Assembly: GCA_038503035.1 (NCBI GenBank)
Contig: JAVSML010024709.1
Location: forward strand, 708,684 to 772,683
From: Crocodylus rhombifer
Lineage: Eukaryota; Chordata; Crocodylia; Crocodylidae
Length of the DNA: 64,000 nt
Direction of reading: 5' to 3'
The position numbers were made by a program, and so were the translations under genes. Below the pieces are notes generated by a model. It did not search any database. It had not been told where the DNA came from and was given only the letters and a program-made list of their open reading frames with translations. Shown in pieces: positions 44,785-54,077 of this stretch (the first letter of the stretch is position 1; each line of letters opens with the position of its first letter).

Positions 44785-46400
44785 CTCCCTTGTCCAGGAG
44801 ATATGTCAAGACCTACCTGCGACAAAACCATGCTGGCTATCCCTCAGGATGTTGCCCTCAGCCAGCTTGTTCAGAAGGGTTTTCTTGATAATTTTCCTCA
44901 AGAATCTTACCAGGGATTTAGGTCAAGCCGATTGGCCTGTAATTCCTGGGATCTACTTTCCACCCTTTCTTGAAGATGGGTACCACATTGGCCTTCTTCC
45001 AGTCTTCAGGTACTTCACCTGAGTGCCATGAGTGTTTGAATATTTTTGCCAATGGTTGGGCTAGGATGCCTGCCAGCTCCTTGAGTATCTTAGGGTGTAA
45101 TCTGTCAGGACCAGCTGACTTGAAGGTGCCCAGCCTGTCAAGGTGATCCTTTACTAAATCAACACCAATGCTGGGTATAAGTATGCCCTCACCCTGGCCA
45201 CCCATCTTGCTAGGCAGGGCAGTCCCATTGGACTGATAAAAAACTGATGCAAAGTACCCATTAAGCAGGTTGGCCTTTTCCTGCATGTTGGTTACCAGCT
45301 GTCCTGTTTGGATCAGGAAGGGTCTAATGTTACCCTTGCTTTTTTTCTGACTCCTTACATATCTGAAAAAGGACTTCGTTATCCTGGATATGTGAAGCCA
45401 GATGGAGCTTGGTTGCAGCCTTGGTCTCCCTGATCTGCTCCCTGCAGGTACAGACCAGTGCTGTGTGGTAATTCTAACCTTCGATCCTTTATAAGTCTCT
45501 CTTTTAAGCGTAGGAGGTCCTTGAGTTTCCTGCTGAGCCAAAGGGGTTGCTATGCCTTTTTGCTACCCTTCCTCTGAGAAGGGATGGCCATCCCTTGTGC
45601 TGTCAGGATCACTCCCTTGAGGAGCAACCACTCCTCTTCCAGTTATTGTCCCTTGGGGCCTCAACAATGAGCCTCCTGAGCTTGTCAAAGTCAGCTTTCC
45701 TGAAGTCAAGGACTTCAGTATTGCTGACTTACTTGCCAGCTTTGTAATGGATAGTAAAGGCGATTAGCTTGTGGTCACTATCACCCAGCTTTCCATCGAT
45801 TCTTGGGTCACTGACTAATGTCATCCTGGCCAGTACCAGGTCCAACAACACTTTACCTCTCATTGGCCCATAGACTTCTTTAATCAGGTAGAGCTCATCC
45901 ACACGTGAGGAAGCTTTACGACCAATTGGATTTGGCTGAGTGCTCTTCCCATGAGATGTCCGGATAGTTGAAGTCGCCCATGACACCCATGTACCGAGAG
46001 CATGCAGCCTCAACCAGTTCCCAAGTGAATTCCTGGTACAGCTCTTGTTTCTGGTTAGGAGGTCTGTAACAGACACCAGTCATCCCTCCTGGGAGCCAGT
46101 GTCAATTTGGAGGAATGTGTAGCTGTCCTTGACAGAGAGCTACATCCCCACCCCTTTTATCTGCGTGATCACTCCTGTACAGGGTATAGCCATCTATACC
46201 TGTGGCCCAGTCATAGGTGGAATCCCACCAGGTCTCCATTATTCCTATGAAGTCATAGTCATTCTTGTTTAGCAGGAGGACCAGTTCCTCCTGTTTATTC
46301 CACAAGCTCCTGACACTGGTGTACAGGCAGGCAAGTCCCATTGGGGGCCCTTGTCTTCCCCACAAGCCTTCAAAAAGTCAACCTCAATTAGTAGTTGTAT
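44785..46400 (-). mobile_element. CR1 LINE copy B, truncated at the 3' side
   Basis: Minus-strand order: endonuclease N-terminus (CLYTSVRSLWNKQEELVLLL, DFIGIMETWWDS, about 46200-46360), central endonuclease (DELYLIKEVYGPMR and SDHKLIAFTIHYK at 45729-45906), linker (KRETYKGSKV, REQ-like) and reverse transcriptase N-terminus (HSWHSGEVPEDWKKANVVPI, NYRPIGLT, 44918-45100). It ends within about 60 bp of the equivalent point of copy A, before the catalytic palm, with a small deletion at about 44812. Frameshifts and stops break it into at least three frames. Confidence 0.87.
44918..45541 (-). pseudogene. CR1 ORF2 linker and reverse transcriptase N-terminus
   Basis: 207 residues. Residues 1-70 are linker sequence; 75-115 contain LLNGYFASVFYQSNG, the start of the reverse transcriptase. 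120-207 contain KSAGPDRLHPKILKELAGIL, the EDWKKANVVPIFKKG fingers block and NYRPIGLT. The frame ends before the catalytic Asp motifs. Comparison with the copy at 54342-55922 shows that about 300 residues are missing. Confidence 0.75.
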
Positions 46401-46439
46401 TTTTATGTCACATACCAACATCTGAGTGACTGTAGCAAA

Positions 46440-47470
46440 ACCCCCAGGTTGTTTTTTTTTTTTTAAACATACCTTTTTAAAAATACATTCTCTCCCCTTT
46501 CCCAACCATTTCTAAACTTTCTCTCTGCCCTCTCTATCCCTTATAAGTAATTACAAGCAGTACTAGGTAAACTTAAATAAGTTCTTATACTCCCTTACAG
46601 TAACAAGCCCCTTTCATATTGTAAATAGTGTTCTGTTACGTTTGCATTGATTTTTAGTGTTTTATATTGAATTTATATGATTTAGGCCTGTGTCTGTAAA
46701 GTAATGTCAAGTTTCCATTTTGTACGTCAAGCCTCTATCTTGCGTCCTCTGCCTGGGTATAACCTATTGTATAGTATGTTGTAACTGTGACTCATGTCTA
46801 ACCAGTCTCATGTAAATTGGTTCCTGAATAAATGGGAATGAATGAAGGTGCTTGAGGTACAAGGGTAGCAGGTCTCTACTGAAAGATCAACTCAACAACC
46901 GGATCATCAACTTAACGATCAGACCATTGCCTTGCATTGACTCACCCAGAAACAGAGACAAGATTCAGCATTTAAGAGATAAAGAGCTTACAGGAACCCA
47001 ACATTTGGAAGAGAAAGACCCTACAGAAACCAGCAACTCTGCCATTGTGTCCCACCAGACAGTGAGGACACCTGGATCTGCACGTATGTATCTGAGCAGG
47101 ACTGTCCTTGCCTGGACATGTCCTTCTCATAGGAGACACAGGTAGTCCACTATAAAAAGGGGTGGTAGAGTGTGATTTCTTTGGGATGCCCTCTCTGTCT
47201 GGACCAGCACTATGCCATACCACCTATCCACCCAGAGGCAGCTCTGCTGGCAACCCGCTCTGGACAACACCTTGCTGGAGAAGACCCTGACTGAACATCA
47301 AGGATCAATTCACAGCCCAGGATAAATAGCTATCACCCACCTTCCTTCCCCAAGCAAAGGACCTGGACTCTGTCCCTACACATCTTGATTTCAGTCCCTC
47401 CACCAAGCCTTGTGGGTGTGTACCAATAACTTTGTGAGCTGTATAGTATACTGCCCATCTAATACAACTG
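46440..47470 (+). other. LTR-like sequence with TATA box
   Basis: A region of about 900 bp of non-AT-rich composition has a good TATA box (CTATAAAAAGGGG, TATA at 47151) with sequence downstream that could be an R region. AATAAA words lie at 46827 and ATAAAT at 47323. TG...CA ends and a target duplication were not resolved. It could be a solo LTR or unrelated promoter-like sequence. Confidence 0.25.
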
Positions 47471-47474
47471 ATAT

Positions 47475-48405
47475 TTTTGATCCCAAGTTGGTCTCCATCT
47501 TGCTCTAGGCTCCCAACTAAATCCCTGTCTCTCTGACCTCTCTCTGGGCTTTGTTCCTCTCTGCTGCCTCTTTCTCTCCCTCTCTGCAGAACTCCTGGCC
47601 CTGCTCTTTGGTCTCCCAGCTTTAGCCCCCACTCTCTTCCATCTCTGCCTCCCTCTTCCTCCTCCTTGACCTCCAGCTTCCTGTTTATGTCCTACCGCCT
47701 CTGCTTTCCCTCCCTTAACTCTCTCTCTGTTCCTGCTTGTGTCTTGCCGCCTCTGCCTTCTTCCCAATCCCCATCTCTGTCTTCCTTTTCTCCCTGATCT
47801 CTCCTTCCACTCCTGCTTGCTTCTTGCTACCTCTGCCTTCTCCCTGATCCCTGCCTCTCTCTGCATTCTCTCCCCGATTCTCTCTCTCTCTGATGTCTCC
47901 TGGCTCTGGCCTTTGCCACCACCTTTTCCCTACAGCCGCTGCCTCCTGGCTCCTCCTGACTTTCCAACCCTCAGCCTTTCAGAGTTCCCAAGCCCCAGCT
48001 CCACCCGCAGTCTCTCTGGTCCCTATTCCTGGTCCCTGGCTCACCTGCCAGCTTTCTTCCCTGTTCTCTGCTTTGCCACCACCTTTCCCCGGCACCTGCA
48101 GCTTTTCCCAGCTCCCCCACAGCCTCTCTGGCTCCCAGCATGCACAGCTCCTCCCTCAGCCTCTCCTTGGCACTTGCAGCTTACGCGCTTTCCCCGCAGC
48201 CACTCTCCAGGCTCCTGGCACCCGCAGCTCCCCACTCAGCCCCTCTCCAGTTCCTGACTCCCCCTAGCCCCAGCTTTCCTCTCCCATACCTTCTGTCTTC
48301 CCTGGCTCCCCTGCAGTTTCTTGGCTCCGGCTCCAGCCTCTGTGCCAGCTTCTCCACAGCATCACTCCTCTGCCCTGCCACCTTTTGGCTTTTTCCTTTG
48401 ATCAA
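47475..48405 (+). repeat. Polypyrimidine tract, CT-rich minisatellite
   Basis: More than 900 bp strongly biased to C and T on the plus strand. Units include CCTGCTTGTGTCTTGCCGCC (47731) and CCTGCTTGCTTCTTGCTACC (47813), about 82 bp apart, with a shorter related unit at about 47680. The downstream half has CAGCTYCTCCC words. Open frames across it are compositional artefacts. Confidence 0.8.
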
Positions 48406-48409
48406 TTAA

Positions 48410-48540
48410 CACCAATTAACCTCAAGTAACCCCAACCTCAATGACCCTGAGTAACCCCAGAGCACATTGATCCCAAGTAACCCCAGGGGCCACTTGACCT
48501 CAAGTAACCCCAGGGGACAAGTCACCCCACATGCCCTCAG
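48410..48540 (+). repeat. AAGTAACCCCA minisatellite
   Basis: Four units of 24-27 bp end in (A/G)AGTAACCCCA: starts at about 48419, 48443, 48470 and 48497. The word resembles, but is not, a telomere repeat. It follows directly on the polypyrimidine tract. Confidence 0.75.
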
Positions 48541-48639
48541 TGTTAATGCACAGCCACAAGAGGGCACGTTTGTGTATGCATGTGTGAATTTATAGTGGGG
48601 GGTGTGTGTGTACTTTTGTATCATGCCCTCCTGTCTAAC

Positions 48640-49600
48640 AGTGCAATATTAGGATCCCGAGGGTTGATCTGGTGCGTATCAAGTCAACATGACCAAATAA
48701 TACCTATTAAAGGTATCTGTAACAGAGAAAAAGGTTTGCTATATTAGATTGGAACCAACTGAGCGTTTGTAAATTACTGTGGAAATAGGATGTGGAAAGT
48801 ATTAGTGACTTGTCAATCACTTACGAAATGTGTTGACCTACATCTTGCCTCTGAATTTAAAGGATTAAAATTTAGATCCAATAAAATACTGTCAGAAATT
48901 ATAGCTGCTTATGCCATTTACCTTTAGAACCTAGCAAACACATAAATTCAGTAATAGCAAAAGCCATACAAAGATTATAGCAACTTGCCTGACACTTCCA
49001 CTTAGAAGCCAGGTTTTGTGGGAGGAGATTATTCTTGAAGAATTCACACAGAATGTTAACTTGAACCATCAGAAAAACAAACAAACAAGCAAGCTGGTAA
49101 CAGGGCAATCTATGTACTAGAGAGAGACAGACAATATTTTAATATTTAAATAACTACCTAAACAAGCGTAAGCAGTGGGAGTTAAGTGCCTAAGAACTTT
49201 TAAGAATCTTTTCTGTGGATTTTTAGGTGCCTAAATACATTTAAAATCTGTATTTAACCATTCAGCCTACATAAGCATCATAAATCTAGTGATTCTATAG
49301 ATAAAGTGTAGTCTCAACCACTGGTAATATGCCACTAAACCAACAGTACATGGTGAGTGCAAAAGAAACTAATATAGAAATAACTTTTAAATGTTCTGTA
49401 ATCCCAACTATTATGTTTAATGTTTTCTTGCATTGTTCAGCATGAAAGTGGGGAACCATGTCAGAGTACATTTCAAAATAATGAGCAGACATTCTTTTGC
49501 AATCCTCTGGACACTCCAACACCCCTTATCCTGAAAACTCCTCTGGCAGAAGACAGCTGATTGGATCTCTGTCAGGGTTTGACAACATATGCCACAGAAG
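48640..49600. other. AT-rich stretch, nothing recognised
   Basis: No reading frame, repeat or structure that I can support. Confidence 0.4.
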
Positions 49601-49614
49601 GGGGTGAGGGGTGA

Positions 49615-49860
49615 CCAGGGTGCCTGCCCTGGGCCCTGAAGTGAAGGGGTGCTAACAAGCACTGCCCAGCAAGTGCAGGGCACAGGACAGAGCCATGAGT
49701 GGCTCATTTGATGGGGTGCAAAGATGGGTGGGGATGGTGGCTCCTGCCACCACATGCAGTCCTGGGCAAGCATGTGGAAGAGAGTGCCCCCTGGATCTGT
49801 GCATGGGGCAAGGGTGGGCTGCCAATGTGGGCTTTGCCCCAGGCACCAAACTTCCTTGCC
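49615..49860 (-). repeat. Dispersed repeat, family C, inverted copy
   Basis: On the minus strand: GTGCCTGGGGCAAAGCCC, CACCCTTGCCCCATGCACAG, ATCCAGGGGGCACTC, then GTGGTGGCAGGAGCC, TGAGCCACTC and GGGCAGTGCTTG. These match in order the copy at 57717-57960. It ends 22 bp before the Tigger-like element. Confidence 0.6.
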
Positions 49861-49882
49861 ACAGTACTGGGGAAGCTAAATA

Positions 49883-50443
49883 CAGGCAGTCCTCAGACTT
49901 ATGACACGATTGGTTCCTGAAAACCATGTCTTAAAGTCAAAATGTCATAACTTAGAACCAATTTTCTCATTAAAAACAGTGTTATAAATGGGGGATTGGT
50001 TCCTGAACCAAGCCCAATACCCTATTTTCACTAAAAGTACCCCAGAATTTTGTACTCAATTATAGATGAGTAATATAGCTACATTAATGTATTTATATTG
50101 TAAATAGCAATCATATTGATTTAGAAGGACCTCTTTGAAGTGACTTTGCTGGACCTTTTGAAAGGCTCTTGGCTGGACTTTTTGAAGGGTTCTTGGCTGG
50201 AGTCTTCTCAGGAGCCTTGGCTGCAGGTTCTTCTGGAGTCTTGGCTGCTTTCTTAAAGAAAGTGCCCAAGGAAGTTTGAACAGATGTTCTCCAGTGAGAC
50301 AGGCGACACAGAAAACATGTTCACTGGTGTGGCAACGCATTGGATCAAGTATTGTAAAGTCAAAACTGATATCAGAAAGTTGAAACAGGGTGTCAATTTA
50401 TAAATGCTGTAAGTGCAAAACATTGTAAGTTGAGGACTGCCTG
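49883..50443 (-). mobile_element. Tigger/pogo-like DNA transposon, deletion derivative
   Basis: 561 bp with inverted ends: left CAGGCAGTCCTCAGACTTAT, right (reverse complement) CAGGCAGTCCTCAACTTACA. It is flanked by TA on both sides (49881-49882 and 50444-50445), the target duplication of the Tc1/mariner-pogo superfamily. CAGKCRTYCCTC-type ends are typical of Tigger elements. The minus strand holds the last part of a transposase-like frame (see next entry). The DNA-binding and DDE domains are gone, so it depended on a relative for movement. Confidence 0.78.
50111..50278 (-). pseudogene. Transposase C-terminal remnant with PIP-box-like motif
   Basis: In one minus-strand frame: QTSLGTFF (50255-50278), matching the PCNA-interaction consensus Q-x-x-hydrophobic-x-x-aromatic-aromatic. 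It is followed by KKAAKTPEEPAAKAPEKTPA and further K/A/P/S repeats, then a stop at 50111-50113. The pogo transposase is known to carry a PCNA-binding motif near its C-terminus, and lysine/proline-rich tails are common there. Upstream in this frame is a stop, so no complete product is possible. The tail superficially resembles a histone H1 tail; the position inside the transposon argues for a transposase origin. Confidence 0.55.
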
Positions 50444-50539
50444 TAAATGAAGTGTTTTTTTGGTTTTAAGTTCAACAGATATTTTCCACTAAATCCCCAT
50501 AACGAAATTTTAACTCTTTACAGTGAGGAATCACTTTTA

Positions 50540-50910
50540 GTAAGAGCATCTACATGGGAAGCTAGTGCAAACTAGCTATTCTGGGCTATTTCTCCCATAT
50601 AGACAGCCTTTTGTCCTACCTCACTAGGGCTGGTATATAGCTAAATAATTCTGGAATACAAGAAAGTGTTCATTTAAAGAAGAACAACTGTTCCAGAATA
50701 ACTCCATGCATAAGTAAGCCCTTAGAGCCCTTTATAAAATTGGAACCATACAGAGACACGCAGGTTAATTAACACTAGCTCATTTGCATGTGCAGCTTGT
50801 ACTCCCTGACAATCTGAACCTCACTCCTCGCAGAAGCAGCTAGGATTTGAAATACTTTCAGAGTGGAGAACTACAAAGTGCTCCCTTCTTTTTCACATAA
50901 GTTTTAAACA
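50540..50910. other. No gene recognised
   Basis: TCTACATGGGAAGCTAGTGC with weak inverted words hints at another decayed MITE, but I cannot define its ends. Confidence 0.3.
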
Positions 50911-50911
50911 T

Positions 50912-51185
50912 AGATTCATAGATATTAGGGTCGGAAGAGACCTCAGCAGATCATTGAGTCCAACCCCCTGCCCCAGACAGGAAAGAGCGCTGGAGTCTGA
51001 TGACCCCAGCCAGGTGCTTGTCCAGTCTCCTCTTGAAGACCCCCAGGGTAGGGGAGAGCACCAGCTCCCTTGGAAGCCCATTCCAGATTCTGGCAACCCT
51101 TATTGTAAAGAAAGTCTTCCTGATGTCTAACTCGAATCGGCTCTCTGTCAGTTTGTGGTCATTATTTCTAGTTACAAAAGTCATT
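50912..51185 (-). mobile_element. CR1 LINE copy E, 3' end
   Basis: The minus strand encodes the C-terminus of CR1 ORF2 (NNDHKLTESRFELDIRKTFF, NGLPRELVLSPTLGVFKRRL, DKHLAGV), then the 3' end. The 3' end is seen in plus orientation as TAGGGTCGGAAGAGACCTCA and CATTGAGTCCAACCCCCTGC at 50927-50972. This is a different subfamily from the copies at 24.5, 34.5 and 54 kb. At 51160-51204 a 22-bp word (GTCATTATTTCTAGTTACAA) is duplicated in tandem. Confidence 0.88.
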
Positions 51186-51204
51186 ATTTCTAGTTACAAG
51201 AGTG

Positions 51205-51825
51205 TCCTTTGGAGTAACTAAAAACACTCTTGTCTGGACAGGGAAATCCAGGAAAGCCTAGGGAGGAAAAATAGAGGCATACAGGCTGTGGAAGCAGGGG
51301 GTAGCTACCTACTTGGCTCGCACTTGCCATACCAAAGATTTCAAAAAAAGGGTAAACCAATGAGCCATACTGAATAGGAGCTACCTTCACTTGTCCTATG
51401 GTCATACATTGAGCATACTCCATAGAAACACTGCAACCATAACCTCTTTAGTTTTATGCACAATGCCATCTACCGCTACACTTTAATTTACCCTTCATTA
51501 AATCTACAGACCACACTCATCTCCAAACTACCTGCTGACAATCCCTGTGGCAAGGGAGTCCTTGCGTCTCATTACTGACACAATTTTACATGATATAGTG
51601 CTGAAATGAAGGATCCTGTCTTGTGGGGGAGGGAGGGAAGTGAATCTTCTGCCTAATCCACATCCTCCCTGCAGCTCTACCAAGCTGCTCCATATAATCC
51701 CTCCACCATTCAATACAGCTGAACTTAATACAATGAACACAGCACTTGCAGATATTTTTTATTGGCTGTTACAAGCTCCAGGGAGGGAATTAATCAGGCA
51801 TGGATATACATAAAGTGACAGGCCC
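51205..51825. other. No gene recognised
   Basis: Unassigned sequence between two CR1 remnants. It has only short chance frames on the minus strand. Confidence 0.4.
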
Positions 51826-51829
51826 TGTG

Positions 51830-52470
51830 GATTGGGGGGAGAGCAGTGGACATGATGTACTTTAACATTAGTAAGGCTTTTGTTTCCCATTATATTCTCA
51901 TTAGCCAACTAAGGAAATACAGGCTAGACAAAAGTGCTGTAAGGTGGATACAAAATTGGTTGGAACATGATGCTTAATGAGTAGTCATCAATTGTTCAAT
52001 GTCTAGTTGAAAGGAGGTATCAAGTGGAGCTCCCCTGGGGTCTGTCCGGGGGTCCAGTATTAACATCTTAATTAATAAAGTGGATTATGGAATTCAGTGC
52101 ATACTTAGCAAATTTGCTGATGACACAAAGTTTGGTGGAATTACAGACACTCCAGGGGGTAGAGCTACGATCCAAAATGACCTGGATAGCCTGGAGAAAT
52201 GGTCTGCAATCAATTAGATGGAATTCAGCAAGGATAAGTGCTAAATCCTGTACTTGGGACACAATAATTGCATGTGCAAACACTGACAGGGAAATGACTG
52301 GCTAAGCTACAGCTCTGCAAAGAAGGACCTGAGGGTTACAGTAGACCACAAGCTGAATATGAGCCAACAGCATGCTCTTGTTGCAGAAAATGCCAACAGC
52401 CCCCTGGTTCAATTAACAGGAGTGTCACTTGCAAATCAAAGGAAGGAATTCTTCCCCCACATTTCAAGAC
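51830..52470 (+). mobile_element. Old CR1-type reverse transcriptase remnant
   Basis: On the plus strand, over three frames: a motif-A-like block (VDMMYFNISKAF, about 51848), KYRLDKSAVRWIQNWLEH, SSGAPLGSVRGSSINILINK (motif B, degenerate), LSKFADDTKFGGI (motif C, about 52108) and NDLDSLEKW. The catalytic FADD is preserved, but there are several stops. It is much older than the other CR1 copies by its decay, and it is the only CR1-type copy on the plus strand. Confidence 0.78.
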
Positions 52471-52479
52471 ATTGAATGT

Positions 52480-52600
52480 CTTGCATTCAAAAGCTTGTTA
52501 ATTCTATCTATCCCAACTTTACAGTTGGTCCAGTAAAAGAGATAACCCTGAGAAATCCTTGTCTCTCACATAACTTCTGCACTACCACACCTACAATAAC
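52480..52600 (+). mobile_element. Tail word next to the old LINE
   Basis: CCCAACTTTACAGTTGGTCC, AGTAAAAGAGATAACCCTGA and CCTTGTCTCTCACATAACTT match the tail that several SINE-like scraps in this window carry (16436, and 32118 inverted). It lies 10 bp after the reverse transcriptase remnant, in the same orientation. Confidence 0.5.
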
Positions 52601-52604
52601 CCTC

Positions 52605-54070
52605 TTTTGCTAAATAATACAGGCTTTCAGTTTTAACTCCAGGGGCGCTGGCACTGCCTTATGACCAAAACTATCTGAATATGTTCCCACTGATTCTTAA
52701 CCACTCTGTCTTATGGACTGCCACATACCTGTAATAAACTTAATTGATTCAATGTACCCTTGATGAGTCCAAATTTATGGTTAGTTTTTCCATCGTTCTA
52801 TACATTTCCAAACAAATGTTCCAGAACACTTTTGTATTATTTTCCTCTGTGTTAAAACAACATGGTACATACAGTCCCTCATCTATACCACAGGGTAAAT
52901 GCTATCAGATCAGCCTAAGAACTGTGATCCATATTTATAAGCCATATAAAGGATATAATCCACCATAGCAATAGGAGATTATAGAACTGTAGGAAGAGGT
53001 GTAGTGTACAGAATACTAAATCCATACTATCCCTATCACTGTTTTTAGTGGATGTTCCAGAGGCAAAAACAGAAACTACTCTAAAAGAATATACAAGCTA
53101 ATGTAACTCTCTGGTGCAGTTATAGGAAAACTAGTGACCCTCTACTTGCAGCATACAGCCTATGCCCCTGAAGCAACACTTATATTTTCTGTTTATATTT
53201 GTCCCACCATTCTACTGCACCTTCAGTAGTCTAACTTCCAGCCCCTCAAGTATATGACAAGAATAATAATCCTCCCATTGACCATCATTATGTCACTCTT
53301 AACAGTTGTAATATTAGTGTAAGGGCCTGATTTATCCATCCCTAAAAAATGTAACCACAATATCCTTTGCCTTCTGGAATTGCTCTACATATTGAGCACA
53401 ATATTTACATGTTAAGTAAAGCAGCATTTCCACTATCTTTTTTTCCAAAATGTATTATTCTTCACGTTCATCAAATAGCCCCTGTTCTGATGTTTTATGA
53501 ATACAGTAGCCTTTGCTCTTCTCCCTTCACCTTTTGGATATTAACAGGGAACCTTTAACTTCGCTTGAGTTCAGAGCACCAACATTTAGCAGCATACAAA
53601 AAAAGAAAGATACTCTCAAGCTTACTCAGTTATTTCAGTAGGAAGGGACCACACAAGAAAACAGTTAGTGCATATCCATATCATGCATGTCATATGCAAC
53701 TCATCTGTAATGTACATCAAAAATATTTTCATATGCCCATTTAAGACTCTAGGAAGACACAATGGAGCCAAACACCTAAGCATTCGACAGTCTGACTTAT
53801 ACTAGTACTTACAGAAAAATGTGGCATATTGAAAGTCATTTGAGACAGAAAAATTACACATTTCTCATGGTGCTTTATGCACCTTCTGTTTCCTTCTAAC
53901 ATGTGCAACTCCATCCAGTATGCGAGGTCAAACTATTCTCTGAGTCAACCTATTAGAGCTGCTACAGTATAATGCTATAGAGACTCTGCCGTGTCTTCCA
54001 AACTACAATGAAACTGGTCTTGTCAGTAGTTGTAAATTGGTAACAGCCAAAAGTATGTGACTTCATTTCT
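52605..54070. other. No gene or repeat recognised
   Basis: AT-rich sequence with short chance frames only. Confidence 0.4.
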
Positions 54071-54077
54071 ATATTTC

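Noticed and set aside
47459..48409. Frames of 120-170 residues in both orientations (Ser/Pro/Leu-rich or Arg/Gly/Lys-rich)
   Set aside because: They are open because of the extreme CT bias of the minisatellite. No domain is visible and several frames overlap on both strands.
48410..48540. Interstitial telomere repeat
   Set aside because: The unit AAGTAACCCCA only partly resembles CCCTAA, and the period is 24-27 bp.
50111..50254. A histone H1 or HMG gene fragment
   Set aside because: The similarity is limited to composition (Lys, Ala, Pro). The segment lies between inverted repeats with TA duplications and next to a PIP-box-like motif, which fits a transposase end better.
50056..50340. A 94-residue minus-strand frame with repeated LQK/LQPR words
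   Set aside because: This is the +1 shadow of the K/A/P-rich transposase tail. The direct repeats of the DNA make both frames look repetitive.
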